Below are positions 44,663-53,750 of a stretch of 64,000 nucleotides of DNA, piece after piece. The stretch spans positions 186,001 through 250,000 of the forward strand of contig NZ_NIWW01000003.1 of the NCBI RefSeq assembly GCF_002201535.1, written 5' to 3'. The notes beneath the pieces were generated by a model. The model saw only the letters and a list, made by a program, of their open reading frames with translations. It was not told the DNA's origin and made no database searches. Made by a program: the position numbers and the translations under genes. The first letter of the stretch is position 1. Every line of letters starts with the position of its first letter. The stretch is from Lacimicrobium sp. SS2-24 (GTDB taxonomy: Bacteria; Pseudomonadota; Gammaproteobacteria; Enterobacterales; Alteromonadaceae).

Positions 44663-45619
44663 GTGAGCCTGACACTCGGCATCGTGATGGATCCCATCAC
44701 CGACATCAACATCAAAAAAGACACCAGTTTTGCCATGCTGTTGGAAGCCCAGCAGCGTGGCTATCAGATTCAATACATGGAAATGTCTGATCTGTATCTG
44801 GACAATGGTAAAGCCATGGCCAGAATGCGTTCGCTACAGGTCAGGGAAGATAGCAACGACTGGTTTACCCTGGGTGAAGAACGCTTTGTTGCGCTGGGTG
44901 AGCTGGATGTGATTCTGATGCGCAAGGACCCGCCTTTCGACGGCGAGTACCTGTACGCCACACAACTGTTTGAACTGGCAGAGCAGCAGGGGACTATGGT
45001 CGTGAATCGCCCACAAAGTTTGCGTGATTGTAACGAGAAGCTGTTTGCTGCCTGGTTCCCACAGTTTTGTCCGGCCACCCTGGTTACCCGTCAGCAGAAG
45101 CTGATCCGCGCCTTTCATCAAAGACACCAGGATATCATCTGTAAGCCCCTCGATGGCATGGGCGGTGCATCTATTTTCAGAATCAAAGAGGACGGCAATA
45201 ATCTCGGCGTTGTGATCGAAACCCTTACCGACCATGGCAAGCGCCTGGCCATGATTCAGGAGTACCTGCCCGCCATCAGTGACGGCGACAAGCGGGTACT
45301 GGTGGTAGATGGTGAAGTCGTGCCCTACACCCTGGCCAGATTACCCAGCCAGGGGGAAACCAGAGGGAATCTGGCGGCTGGCGGCAGCGGCCGCCCCCAG
45401 CCCCTGTCTGATTCGGACAGGAAGATTGCCGAGGCTATCGCCCCCATACTGGTTGAGAAGGGTTTGTTGTTTGTGGGACTGGATATTATCGGTGACAAAC
45501 TGACTGAAATTAATGTCACCAGCCCCACCTGTGTGCGCGAAATTGAAGCGCAGTTTGATATTAATATCTGTGCCATGCTCTTCGATGCTATTGAAAGACG
45601 GCTTAGTGGCCACATATAA
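44663..45619 (+). CDS. gshB: Glutathione synthetase
   Basis: ATP-grasp ligase joining gamma-glutamylcysteine and glycine. The start is a GTG at 44663 with AGGA 8 bases upstream. Landmarks are GIVMDPITDINIKKDTSFAM at the N-terminus, VNRPQSLRDCNEKLFAAWFP, the ATP-grasp core KPLDGMGGASIFRI (about residues 160-173) and the metal/ATP residues in INVTSPTCVREIE. The length is 318 residues (E. coli 316). It is followed 29 bp later by yqgE, as in E. coli. Confidence 0.96.
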   Translation: MSLTLGIVMDPITDINIKKDTSFAMLLEAQQRGYQIQYMEMSDLYLDNGKAMARMRSLQVREDSNDWFTLGEERFVALGELDVILMRKDPPFDGEYLYATQLFELAEQQGTMVVNRPQSLRDCNEKLFAAWFPQFCPATLVTRQQKLIRAFHQRHQDIICKPLDGMGGASIFRIKEDGNNLGVVIETLTDHGKRLAMIQEYLPAISDGDKRVLVVDGEVVPYTLARLPSQGETRGNLAAGGSGRPQPLSDSDRKIAEAIAPILVEKGLLFVGLDIIGDKLTEINVTSPTCVREIEAQFDINICAMLFDAIERRLSGHI

Positions 45620-45648
45620 ATGACATTGAAGGTTAACGAGTCAGTGCA

Positions 45649-46206
45649 ATGAAGAGCTTTGAAAATCACTTTCTGATTGCCATGCCCAGTCTGGAGGACC
45701 CCTATTTCTCCCGTTCGCTGACCTATATCTGCGAGCATAATGAGCATGGGGCCATGGGTATTGTCACCAATCAGCCAACAGGACTGAACCTGCGCGAAAT
45801 GCTCAAGCAGGTCGACAAGGAAATTGAAGTCACTGACGATAAAGCTGAGCAGATCGTGGTAGCCGGCGGCCCGGTCAGCCAGGACAGAGGATTTATCCTG
45901 CACAGTACCCAACCAGGCTGGAGTTCCAGCATGGCACTGACGAGTGAGATCATGGTAACCACATCGAAGGATATTCTTGCTTCACTGGGAAACCAAAGAG
46001 GGCCGGATAAATCACTGGTGGCGCTGGGTTATGCTGGCTGGAGTGCCGGTCAGCTGGAAGAAGAGATTCAACAGAACTCATGGCTACTGATTGAAGCCGA
46101 CACCGAGTTACTTTTTGATATTCCCGTGCATAAAAAATGGGAAATGGCGGTGAAAAAGCTGGGTGTGGATATCTGGCAATTGGCCCCTGGTGCCGGACAT
46201 GCGTGA
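45649..46206 (+). CDS. yqgE: UPF0301 protein YqgE
   Basis: Conserved 185-residue cytoplasmic protein of unknown biochemical role (UPF0301/AlgH). Typical motifs are NHFLIAMPSLEDPYFSRSLTYICEHNEHGAMGIVTN at the start (positions 4-39), VVAGGPVSQDRGFILH and LVALGYAGWSAGQLEEEI. AlgH homologues affect transcription of other genes in Pseudomonas, but no direct function is known. It is linked to gshB (29 bp) and ruvX (155 bp), the gammaproteobacterial order. Confidence 0.94.
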   Translation: MKSFENHFLIAMPSLEDPYFSRSLTYICEHNEHGAMGIVTNQPTGLNLREMLKQVDKEIEVTDDKAEQIVVAGGPVSQDRGFILHSTQPGWSSSMALTSEIMVTTSKDILASLGNQRGPDKSLVALGYAGWSAGQLEEEIQQNSWLLIEADTELLFDIPVHKKWEMAVKKLGVDIWQLAPGAGHA

Positions 46207-46361
46207 CCACAACAAGGGATAAGAATGAACCATGAAGAACTCTTTTCCTGCAACATACGCCTATCAGAACGATGGGCGGGTGGGAAGCATCGGTTGAGAG
46301 TGACATCGACCGTTTTACCTGGCGCTGATGGCTTTTCAGTCATCCGTTGCGAACTACAGTC

Positions 46362-46781
46362 ATGAGCCATACCAATAATACTTTATTGGGTTTTGATTTT
46401 GGCACCAAGAGCATTGGTGTCGCTGCAGGACAGCACATCACCGGCACAGCAGCCCCCCTTCCGGCACTCAAAGCACGGGATGGGATTCCTGACTGGAGCT
46501 TACTGGATAAGCTCATTGAACAATGGCAGCCTGCCGCACTGGTAGTTGGCTTACCACTGAATATGGATGGTACAGATCAGCAGGTAACCTTCGCCGCAAA
46601 GAAATTTGCCAATCGCCTGCATGCCCGATTCAGGATACCGGTGCACACCTGTGACGAACGATTGACCAGCGCCGATGCCAGGGCGCGCCTGTTCGAACTG
46701 GGCGGTTATAAGAAACTGGATAAACAAAAAGTCGACAGTGTTGCCGCCTGCCTGATCCTGGAAAGTTGGATGAATGGCTAA
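46362..46781 (+). CDS. ruvX: RNase H-fold nuclease RuvX/YqgF
   Basis: Putative pre-16S rRNA nuclease, formerly called a Holliday junction resolvase. The start is the ATG of [21 protein letters not shown] (46362), since the only upstream alternative is a TTG. The catalytic carboxylates sit in GFDFGTKS and in the late [17 protein letters not shown] and [12 protein letters not shown] segments. The length is 139 residues (E. coli 138). It is the third gene of the gshB-yqgE-ruvX set. Confidence 0.93.
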   Translation: MSHTNNTLLGFDFGTKSIGVAAGQHITGTAAPLPALKARDGIPDWSLLDKLIEQWQPAALVVGLPLNMDGTDQQVTFAAKKFANRLHARFRIPVHTCDERLTSADARARLFELGGYKKLDKQKVDSVAACLILESWMNG

Positions 46782-46841
46782 AATTGCCTGAATAGGCAAT
46801 ACTGTGTTCCAGACTTTCAGCAACACCAACAACACCCATTT

Positions 46842-47579
46842 ATGTACGCCAGACTTCTGCTCCTGACGGTTTTATGCTTTTCTTTTGCTCTGAACGCTTA
46901 CCCACTGCGCTTTGCTGTGTACGAGCCGGGTTTCCCTCCCTTTATTTTTATTGATGACCAACAAAAAGACATTACAGGCATCGTTCCGGAACTGCTGACC
47001 GCGTTCAGCCAACAGCAACAAATCACCATAGAGTATGTCATGGACAACCGTAAAGGCGGAGAACAGCGCCTCTATGAAGGCAATGTGGATGCCATGTTAA
47101 TCAGTCCACAGTGGGCAAAACACGCCGACCAACTGGTCTTCAGCAACGCCATTCTGCCCTATGATGATTATTTATTTCACCTTGCTTCTGCTGCACCGAA
47201 AGCCTTATCCGGTGGCCGTTCAGTATGCACCCGCCAGTACTACGTATATCCGACGTTAGAGCCGCACTTTGCTGCGGGTACCTTACTGAGAATTGATGCC
47301 AGCAGTCAGCACGCGCAATTAAAGATGCTGGCCAACGCCCGCTGTGATTATGCTTATCTTAATGAATTAGTGGCTCATTGGCTGGTCGCCCGGTATTTCC
47401 CCGATTTGCAACTCACCTCCATATCGGACTTTAAGGCCAGCACGTCTTTGCAGATTGCGTTACATCCAAACTGGCGTAAGCACCTGCCGGCACTGAATCA
47501 ATTTATCGGAGAAAAACAAAAAAGTGGGGAGCTGAAGGCCATTGTCGAAGGCTTTGTTTTCATGGAGAGCGAACAATAA
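46842..47579 (+). CDS. Periplasmic solute-binding protein, orphan SBP_bac_3 type
   Basis: A signal peptide (MYARLLLLTVLCFSFALNA) precedes a 225-residue binding-protein fold: LRFAVYEPGFPPFIFIDDQQKDITGIVPELL is the usual N-terminal lobe start (residues 22-52), and ANARCDYAYLNELVAHWLV belongs to lobe two. It has no neighbouring permease or ATPase. It sits 60 bp after ruvX but has its own strong terminator. The ligand is probably a small amino-acid-like molecule by family, otherwise unknown. Confidence 0.75.
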   Translation: MYARLLLLTVLCFSFALNAYPLRFAVYEPGFPPFIFIDDQQKDITGIVPELLTAFSQQQQITIEYVMDNRKGGEQRLYEGNVDAMLISPQWAKHADQLVFSNAILPYDDYLFHLASAAPKALSGGRSVCTRQYYVYPTLEPHFAAGTLLRIDASSQHAQLKMLANARCDYAYLNELVAHWLVARYFPDLQLTSISDFKASTSLQIALHPNWRKHLPALNQFIGEKQKSGELKAIVEGFVFMESEQ

Positions 47580-47595
47580 GTGTCATGACATAAAG

Positions 47596-47622
47596 AAAGC
47601 CCCGTTGATGACGGGGCTTTTT
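47596..47622 (+). terminator. Rho-independent terminator between the binding protein and ybaK-like genes
   Basis: AAAGCCCCGT (47596-47605) and ACGGGGCTTT (47611-47620) pair with a 5-base loop and end in a T-run. A-rich sequence on the other side allows it to serve the convergent ybaK-like gene too. Confidence 0.92.
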
Positions 47623-47641
47623 GCTGCTGAGAACTGAAAAC

Positions 47642-48121
47642 CTAATGAAATACCGGCCGACTGATACTGGCATGAACGGCATGGCGCATCATCCGCGAGA
47701 AATCCCGTTGCGAAAGATGAATCAACGAACGGTGGTCACCCCCTTCAAAATAAATATCAGGCAAATCCATCAGGCTGTGATCAACGATTGCATCGAGATT
47801 AAAGGCCTGAGCCAGTGGCGGAATAGCGCCGTTTTCACAATCTTCGAAGTAGCGGTAGAGCTGTTGCTCTTTCATCAGGCGCAAGCGACGGTTGAGGATG
47901 TCATTAATACCCGCCAAATCAACCTTGCTGTCAGCGGGCAACACGGCCATCATACGGTATCCGCGATCATCTTCCAGCACCACCGCCTTGGCCACCTTGC
48001 TCGAGGGAACATGGGCGGCTATGGCACTTCCCAGCGAACTGTGTGAGTGATCATGAAACAGTGTCTGATAACGAACTTTTTGCTGATCCAAATAGGATAC
48101 AACGCGTTGTGAAAGACTCAT
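47642..48121 (-). CDS. YbaK/EbsC-family aminoacyl-tRNA deacylase
   Basis: A 159-residue member of the INS/YbaK editing family that hydrolyses mischarged aminoacyl-tRNA in trans. The conserved lysine lies in VPSSKVAKAVVLED (about residues 38-51), and the glycine-rich substrate region includes GAIPPLAQAFNLDAIVD and IYFEGGDHRSLIHLS. It is shorter at the N-terminus than bacterial ProRS-associated YbaK and closer to free-standing YeaK-like types, so tRNA specificity is not assigned. It is monocistronic. Confidence 0.83.
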   Translation of the reverse strand: MSLSQRVVSYLDQQKVRYQTLFHDHSHSSLGSAIAAHVPSSKVAKAVVLEDDRGYRMMAVLPADSKVDLAGINDILNRRLRLMKEQQLYRYFEDCENGAIPPLAQAFNLDAIVDHSLMDLPDIYFEGGDHRSLIHLSQRDFSRMMRHAVHASISRPVFH

Positions 48122-48213
48122 GGCAGGAACTCCTCAATAGGGCAAACGGGACTAATAAGTATAGTCAGTTTCAGGGCCACAAAGAGAACAATTTACTTTT
48201 TCCTGAATGACCC

Positions 48214-48531
48214 TCAACAGGACTGCACAGGCTGTGCACCGCAGTTCCAACACAGTTCAAAACTGCCACCATTGATCTCCCCACACTCAGCGCAGCGCCA
48301 GTCCTGTTGCTGCGTGTTTTTATAGGCAGCGTCCTCAATCAGTCGCTGAGCTTTTGGCTGCCAGTCATCGTCAATAACCCAGACCTCAGGCCAGCAATCA
48401 AATGGGGATAAATCACCGGCACCACCAATGGCAAATTCATTTTTGATAAAACAGCCAATGCCCTGACTCTCGAGCAGATCTTTTACCTGCTGCACCAAAA
48501 AGCGCTCTTCGTGGCTATACACTTTGATCAT
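48214..48531 (-). CDS. DUF2007 protein with C-terminal zinc ribbon
   Basis: Residues 1-70 match the DUF2007 'putative signal transducing protein' fold (MIKVYSHEERFLVQQVKDLL, IKNEF, WPEVWVIDDDW). The C-terminus carries C-x2-C-x10-C-x2-C at Cys80, 83, 94 and 97, with the W-x-C-x2-C-x3-N...C-x2-C arrangement of RanBP2-type zinc fingers. The length is 105 residues. It lies 32 bp after pilU on the same strand, so co-transcription is possible. The role is unknown. Confidence 0.82.
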   Translation of the reverse strand: MIKVYSHEERFLVQQVKDLLESQGIGCFIKNEFAIGGAGDLSPFDCWPEVWVIDDDWQPKAQRLIEDAAYKNTQQQDWRCAECGEINGGSFELCWNCGAQPVQSC

Positions 48532-48563
48532 GGATACCTCTCATCAGCGCTGTCAGACCATGG

Positions 48564-49676
48564 TTAATCCATATCAATGGACACATTTGACAGTGAACCC
48601 AACTCGGGACCATCACCCTTATCGAGCTTGATCATCAGACGCAAATCATTGGGTGAGTCAGCATGATGCAGGGCCTGCTCCATGGTAATACGTCCTGCTT
48701 TAAATAATTCATATAAGGCCATATCGAAGGTCTGCATCCCCGCTTCTTTGCCTTTTTGCATGGCTTCTTTTAAGCCACCGATTTCGTTGCGCTGAATCAG
48801 GTCACGAATAAGCGGCGAGTTCAGCAGGATCTCAATGGCGGCTATCCGCCCCTTACCATCTGCTGTGGGAACCAGTTGCTGGGCAACAATAGCGCGGATG
48901 TTAAGACTCAGGTCAAAGCGCAGTTTGTCATGTTGATCTTTGGGCGCGAGGTGCATTATCCGCTCAATGGCCTGATTGGCATTATTGGCGTGCAAGGTCG
49001 CCACACACAAATGACCGGTATCGGCAAAAGACATAGCATATTCCATGGTCTCCATGGAGCGAATCTCACCAATCAGGATGACATCGGGTGCCTGACGCAA
49101 CGAGCTTTTCAGCGCATCATCAAAGGACTGCGTATCGATGCCCACCTCACGTTGGGTGACCACACAGTTTTCATGTTCGTGTACGAATTCAATGGGGTCT
49201 TCAATGGTCAGGATATGCCCTTTTGAATTGCGATTACGATGGCCAATTAATGCCGCCAGTGAAGTGGATTTACCGGTACCGGTGCCGCCGACGAACAATA
49301 CCAGTCCGCGTTTGGACATGATGATATCTTTAAGAACCGGGGGGAGCCCTAGTGAATCCACCTGCGGAATCTGCGTGACAATGCGACGCACCACCATGCC
49401 GGCCAGGTCGCGTTGCCAGAATGCGCTGCAACGAAATCGCCCGACACCGTCTTCGGCTACGGCAAAATTACACTCTTTGGTTTGCTCGAACTCCTGCTGC
49501 TGCTTCGGCGTCATCAGGCTATGCACCAATGCCAGAGAGTCCTCGGCCGTCAGTGGCGATTCATCCAGATGAGTCATCTCACCATTAACTTTGGCACTGA
49601 CAGGAAATCCCACCGTAACAAAGATGTCGGATGCATCGCATTCCACCATTTGCTCTAAATAAGGACGCATATTCAT
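48564..49676 (-). CDS. pilU: Type IV pilus retraction ATPase PilU
   Basis: PilT-paralogous hexameric ATPase that assists pilus retraction. The start at 49676 has AGGAG 9 bases upstream. Walker A is GGTGTGKSTS, Walker B is RQAPDVILIGEIRSMET, and the Asp/His boxes lie between. The AIRNLIRE motif of PilT is replaced by SPLIRDLIQRNE, and the C-terminus is longer (370 residues), which are PilU traits. It is 12 bp after pilT in one operon. Confidence 0.94.
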   Translation of the reverse strand: MNMRPYLEQMVECDASDIFVTVGFPVSAKVNGEMTHLDESPLTAEDSLALVHSLMTPKQQQEFEQTKECNFAVAEDGVGRFRCSAFWQRDLAGMVVRRIVTQIPQVDSLGLPPVLKDIIMSKRGLVLFVGGTGTGKSTSLAALIGHRNRNSKGHILTIEDPIEFVHEHENCVVTQREVGIDTQSFDDALKSSLRQAPDVILIGEIRSMETMEYAMSFADTGHLCVATLHANNANQAIERIMHLAPKDQHDKLRFDLSLNIRAIVAQQLVPTADGKGRIAAIEILLNSPLIRDLIQRNEIGGLKEAMQKGKEAGMQTFDMALYELFKAGRITMEQALHHADSPNDLRLMIKLDKGDGPELGSLSNVSIDMD

Positions 49677-49688
49677 AAACCGCTACTC

Positions 49689-50726
49689 CTAGAATTTAGG
49701 CTGTTTATCAATGGATTTGGCCGCCGCATCCTGTGCGCTGATTTGCCCCATGGCCACCAGTCGCTGCAGACATTGATCCATGGTCTGCATACCATGGGAC
49801 TGCCCGGTCTGTATCACCGAATACATCTGCGGCACTTTGTCCTCACGAATCAGGTTTCGGATGGCCGGAATACCGAGCATGATTTCATGAGCGGCGATAC
49901 GCCCACCGCCAATTTTTTTCAACAGAGTCTGAGAGATAACGGCGCGCAACGATTCGGACAACATGGAGCGGACCATGGCCTTCTCCTCTGCCGGGAAGAC
50001 ATCAATAATCCGGTCGATGGTCTTGGGCGCAGAGTTAGTGTGCAGGGTGCCAAACACCAGGTGACCGGTTTCTGCTGCAGAAATCGCCAGACGTATGGTT
50101 TCCAGATCCCGCAACTCCCCCACCAGAATCACATCGGGGTCTTCACGCAGTGCAGAGCGCAGTGCGTTATTAAAGCTGTGGGTATCGCGATGTACCTCTC
50201 TCTGGTTGAGAATGCTGAGTTTATTTTCATGCACAAATTCGATGGGGTCTTCGATGGTCAGAATGTGTTCGCGCTTGTTGGTGTTGATATGGTCAATCAT
50301 GGCCGCCAGCGTGGTACTTTTACCCGAACCCGTGGCGCCCGTTACCAACACAATGCCGGTGGGTTGATTAATAATATCCTTGAAAATCTGCGGCGCACCC
50401 AGATCATCCAGTGTCAGTACCTCGCTGGGGATGGTCCTCAGTACCGCCGCGGCGCCGCGGTTTTGCATAAACGCGTTAACACGAAAGCGGGATAGCCCTT
50501 TGACTTCAAAAGAAAAATCCGTTTCCAGATTTTCTTCGTACTCCTTGCGCTGCTTGTCGTTCATGATCTCATAAACCAGCGCATGCACTTGTTTATGGTC
50601 CATTTCCGGCACATTCAGGCGGCGAATTTCACCGTCGACACGGATGATTGGGGGTAAACCTGCAGAAAGGTGCAGGTCAGAGGCTTTGTTCTTGACACTA
50701 AAGGCTAAAAGTTCGGTAATATCCAC
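49689..50726 (-). CDS. pilT: Type IV pilus retraction ATPase PilT
   Basis: Motor for twitching motility and pilus retraction. The start is taken as the GTG at 50726 (read as MDITELLAFSVKNKASDLHL), with GGAG 6 bases upstream, because PilT proteins begin MDITELLAFS. The ATG at 50738 would add four residues and lacks a site. The PAS-like N-domain is followed by Walker A GATGSGKST, Walker B REDPDVILVGELRD and the intact AIRNLIRE retraction motif. The length is 345 residues. It diverges from yggS, the widespread pilT/yggS arrangement. Confidence 0.96.
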   Translation of the reverse strand: MDITELLAFSVKNKASDLHLSAGLPPIIRVDGEIRRLNVPEMDHKQVHALVYEIMNDKQRKEYEENLETDFSFEVKGLSRFRVNAFMQNRGAAAVLRTIPSEVLTLDDLGAPQIFKDIINQPTGIVLVTGATGSGKSTTLAAMIDHINTNKREHILTIEDPIEFVHENKLSILNQREVHRDTHSFNNALRSALREDPDVILVGELRDLETIRLAISAAETGHLVFGTLHTNSAPKTIDRIIDVFPAEEKAMVRSMLSESLRAVISQTLLKKIGGGRIAAHEIMLGIPAIRNLIREDKVPQMYSVIQTGQSHGMQTMDQCLQRLVAMGQISAQDAAAKSIDKQPKF

Positions 50727-50840
50727 AGCCGACTCCATCTGAAATTACAATAAGTTATCCAGATGTATCATAGTTTTACCTGAAATAAGGTATGTTTTGA
50801 CATAACCACAGGCATATCAGGGACACAATCCGGACTGATA

Positions 50841-51542
50841 ATGAAAACCATAGCAGAACGACTCAAAAGCGCATCAGATTCCATTCGCCAACTGTGCCAA
50901 ACGGTTAATCTTCCACCTGACCAGGTGGCATTGCTGGCGGTGAGCAAAACCAAACCCATCGAAGATATTCGTTGTGCTTATGAGGCCGGACAGCGGCTGT
51001 TCGGTGAAAACTATGTACAGGAGGGCGTCGAAAAAATCCAAGCTCTTGATGACCTTACTGACATTCAGTGGCATTTCATCGGTCCCTTACAGTCCAATAA
51101 GACCCGTGCGGTAGCGACCCATTTCGACTGGATGCAGTCACTGGATCGCATCAAAATTGCGAAGCGCCTGAATGACCAGCGCCCTGAAGACAAACCGCCT
51201 TTGCAGGTGCTGATTCAGATTAATATCAGCCATGATCAACGCAAATCCGGTCTGGAGAATGACACCGAGTTATTTGCCCTTGCCGAGCAGATCGCAGCGT
51301 TACCCAACCTTAACCTCAGAGGGCTGATGGCTATTCCGGCAGCGGGACTGGATGACGCCCAGCAACTGGCGGTTTTTATTCGCATGCGGCGTTTGTTTGA
51401 CGGCCTCAGAGCCCGTTTCCCACAGGCAGACACCTTATCCATGGGCATGTCGGGAGACATGCACAATGCCATCAAAGCCGGTTCAACTATGGTAAGATTG
51501 GGCACTGCTATATTTGGTGCCCGCTCCAATGCGGCCCAATAA
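50841..51542 (+). CDS. yggS: PLP homeostasis protein YggS (PLPBP)
   Basis: PLP-binding TIM-barrel protein of the alanine racemase fold, involved in vitamin B6 and amino acid homeostasis. The PLP lysine is in LLAVSKTKP (about residue 36). Other family signatures are RLFGENYVQEGVEKI, WHFIGPLQSNKTR, GLMAIPAAG and LSMGMSGDMHNAIKAGSTMVRLGTAIFG. The length is 233 residues. It leads the yggS-proC-yggT-DUF4426 cluster with 31 bp to proC. Confidence 0.96.
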   Translation: MKTIAERLKSASDSIRQLCQTVNLPPDQVALLAVSKTKPIEDIRCAYEAGQRLFGENYVQEGVEKIQALDDLTDIQWHFIGPLQSNKTRAVATHFDWMQSLDRIKIAKRLNDQRPEDKPPLQVLIQINISHDQRKSGLENDTELFALAEQIAALPNLNLRGLMAIPAAGLDDAQQLAVFIRMRRLFDGLRARFPQADTLSMGMSGDMHNAIKAGSTMVRLGTAIFGARSNAAQ

Positions 51543-51573
51543 AACCCATTAAAAACAAGGGGAACAGTCTCTT

Positions 51574-52392
51574 ATGCAACACAGAAAAGTCGCCTTTATC
51601 GGTGCGGGTAATATGAGTCGCAGTATCATCAGTGGCATGGTAAAGAGTGGTTATCCCGCCAATCTGATTACTGCCAGCAATCCTTCGCGTCCCAAGCTGA
51701 ACGCACTGCAGCAAAATCAGGGAATCAATATCACCCAGGACAACCTCGAAGCGGTCAATGCTGCCGAGGTTATCGTGTTAGCGGTTAAGCCTCAGTTGAT
51801 GGAAGAGGTCTGTAAACACCTTCAACAAGCAGATCTCAGTGGCAAACTCTTTGTTTCTATTGCCGCCGGCATTGAATCGGCGCGCTTGCAGGAAATGCTC
51901 GGCGGGCAGTATCCATTGGTACGCACCATGCCCAATACACCCAGTGCACTAGGACTGGGCATGACCGGTCTTTACGCCGATGCGCAGGTCAACGACGCGG
52001 ACCGTCAGTTTGCCGGTGAATTGCTCGAGCAGGTAGGCGAAGTCGCCTGGGTCGACGATGAGGCCATGATTAACGGTGTGATTGCCGCCGCTGGCAGCAG
52101 CCCGGCCTACTTTTTCCTGTTCCTGGAAGCCATGCAGGATGAAGCCAAAAAACAAGGCTTTGACAACGACACGTCAAGACTGCTGGTTCAACAGGCCATG
52201 CTCGGTGCCGCTCAGATGGTTTGCAATAACCCTGACCTTGAAATCAGCGAATTACGTGCTCAGGTTACCTCGAAAGCCGGGACAACGGCCGCCGCGCTTA
52301 ACCATTTTGAAGAAAATGGCATTCGCGAGCTGGTCAGTGGCGCCATGCAGGCGGCCGTAAAACGGGCCGGTGAAATGGCAAAAACCTTCTAG
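51574..52392 (+). CDS. proC: Pyrroline-5-carboxylate reductase
   Basis: Last step of proline synthesis, NAD(P)H-dependent. The Rossmann motif is FIGAGNMSRSIISG (residues 9-22). The C-terminal family signature spans ELRAQVTSKAGTTAAALNHFEENG, including the substrate loop. The length is 272 residues. GGGGAAC lies upstream of the ATG. In E. coli proC is elsewhere, but yggS-proC-yggT is the common order in Vibrio and Alteromonas-like genomes. Confidence 0.96.
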   Translation: MQHRKVAFIGAGNMSRSIISGMVKSGYPANLITASNPSRPKLNALQQNQGINITQDNLEAVNAAEVIVLAVKPQLMEEVCKHLQQADLSGKLFVSIAAGIESARLQEMLGGQYPLVRTMPNTPSALGLGMTGLYADAQVNDADRQFAGELLEQVGEVAWVDDEAMINGVIAAAGSSPAYFFLFLEAMQDEAKKQGFDNDTSRLLVQQAMLGAAQMVCNNPDLEISELRAQVTSKAGTTAAALNHFEENGIRELVSGAMQAAVKRAGEMAKTF

Positions 52393-52487
52393 GCTGTCGT
52401 GCCATGAGGTTTTAGAATACCGCTTTAACTTATTAATGGCAGACGGCACATCGGCGCCGTCACGCCGGACCAAGGAGTCCTGCAACG

Positions 52488-53033
52488 ATGAATTCGATAC
52501 ATTTTCTGGTCAGTGTGCTGTTCAACCTGTACCTGATGGTGGTGTTGTTAAGGTTATGGCTGCAGCTGGCGCGGGCAGATTTCTATAATCCGTTCAGTCA
52601 GTTCGTGATTAAAGCCACGCACCCCATTGTGGGCCCGCTGAGACGAATTCTGCCTTCACTGGGCAGTCTGGATACCGCGACGCTGGTGCTGGCCATCCTG
52701 GTGGCCATGGCTAAGGTGGTGGTGGTAACTCTGATGCTGGGCGGTGGCAGTTTCAATCCGCTGAGCCTGTTCATCACTTCATTGCTGATTGTGGTAAAAG
52801 AGGCGCTGTCGCTGGTGTTCTGGGTCTTGATATTACGGGCCATACTGAGCTGGATCAGCCAGGGGCGCAATCCCATGGAGCTGGTGTTACATCAGCTCAC
52901 TGAACCCATGCTCGCCCCCATCCGGCGTATCATTCCCCCTATTGGTGGACTGGACCTGTCGGTTCTGGTGGCCATTATCGCCCTGCAATTCGTGCAAATC
53001 CTGCTGCAGGACTTACTTGGCTACTATTTCTGA
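52488..53033 (+). CDS. yggT: YggT-family membrane protein
   Basis: Inner-membrane protein of 181 residues made of two YGGT repeats. Each repeat has hydrophobic helices followed by the P-x-R-RI-P-x-(L/I)GGLD-type motif: VGPLRRILPSLGSLD in repeat one and LAPIRRIIPPIGGLD in repeat two. Members are implicated in osmotic shock tolerance and, in some bacteria, cell shape, with no enzyme activity known. The start at 52488 follows AGGAGT. A hairpin lies just after the stop. Confidence 0.92.
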   Translation: MNSIHFLVSVLFNLYLMVVLLRLWLQLARADFYNPFSQFVIKATHPIVGPLRRILPSLGSLDTATLVLAILVAMAKVVVVTLMLGGGSFNPLSLFITSLLIVVKEALSLVFWVLILRAILSWISQGRNPMELVLHQLTEPMLAPIRRIIPPIGGLDLSVLVAIIALQFVQILLQDLLGYYF

Positions 53034-53042
53034 GTGTCATTT

Positions 53043-53075
53043 CCCTTCTCTGAGTCATCTATACTCAGAGAAGGG
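53043..53075 (+). other. 13-bp perfect hairpin between yggT and the DUF4426 gene
   Basis: CCCTTCTCTGAGT (53043-53055) and ACTCAGAGAAGGG (53063-53075) form a stem with a 7-base loop, followed by TTTC and then the next gene's GGAGG. It could be a partial terminator that lowers downstream expression, or an RNA processing or stability element. Confidence 0.6.
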
Positions 53076-53094
53076 TTTCAATACGGAGGTAATG

Positions 53095-53520
53095 ATGAAT
53101 AACTGGCTAAGGATCCCATTGCTCTGTGTGCTGATGATGTCATTCTCTGCTGCGGCGGAGCAAAAGCAAACACTCGGCGATTGGGATGTGCATTATATGG
53201 TGCTCAACAGTACTTTTCTGACCCCTGAAGTGGCCCGCACTTATGGTATACAGCGCAGTAAATATAACGCCGTGGTCAATGTGTCGGTACTGGACAACGA
53301 CTCGGCAAAAGCTCAAAACCTGTTAGTCACCGGAACCGCCACCAACCTTATCGGAACGGTAAAAAAATTGCAGTTCAAAGAGGTTATTGAAGGCGACGCA
53401 ATTTACTACATTGCGACGCTCAGTTTCCGCGACCAGGAGCAATACCGTTTTGCCATTGATTTGAAACAGGATAAAAAACAGCACACCCTGAAATTCAGCC
53501 AGAAACTCTATAGCGAGTAA
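53095..53520 (+). CDS. DUF4426 periplasmic protein
   Basis: Exported protein of 141 residues. The start at 53095 (second of two adjacent ATGs, with GGAGG 5 bases upstream) gives a signal peptide ending MSFSAAAE. The mature domain begins QTLGDWDVHYMVLNSTFLTPEVARTYGI, the DUF4426 signature. The family usually lies after yggT and before rdgB in Vibrio-like genomes. Here rdgB is not downstream, so the block ends. The function is unknown. Confidence 0.85.
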   Translation: MNNWLRIPLLCVLMMSFSAAAEQKQTLGDWDVHYMVLNSTFLTPEVARTYGIQRSKYNAVVNVSVLDNDSAKAQNLLVTGTATNLIGTVKKLQFKEVIEGDAIYYIATLSFRDQEQYRFAIDLKQDKKQHTLKFSQKLYSE

Positions 53521-53750
53521 TCCGGGCTCCATATAGGAGGCCTGTCTTAACGTGCTGGCAGTGGGTCAGCTGCGGCTCTCAAGCTCACACCACCAGCATA
53601 CCCACTACCTTAAGACCCACGCTGACAGAGCTGCACCTGAAATGGCTGGTGATAAACTACCATTCGTCGCTGATATTGCGCTTTAATAAAAACCGTTTAT
53701 TTGTGAAAAATTTTTAGCAAAAAATCGTCTAAAAATCTTCTGAGGATGCC

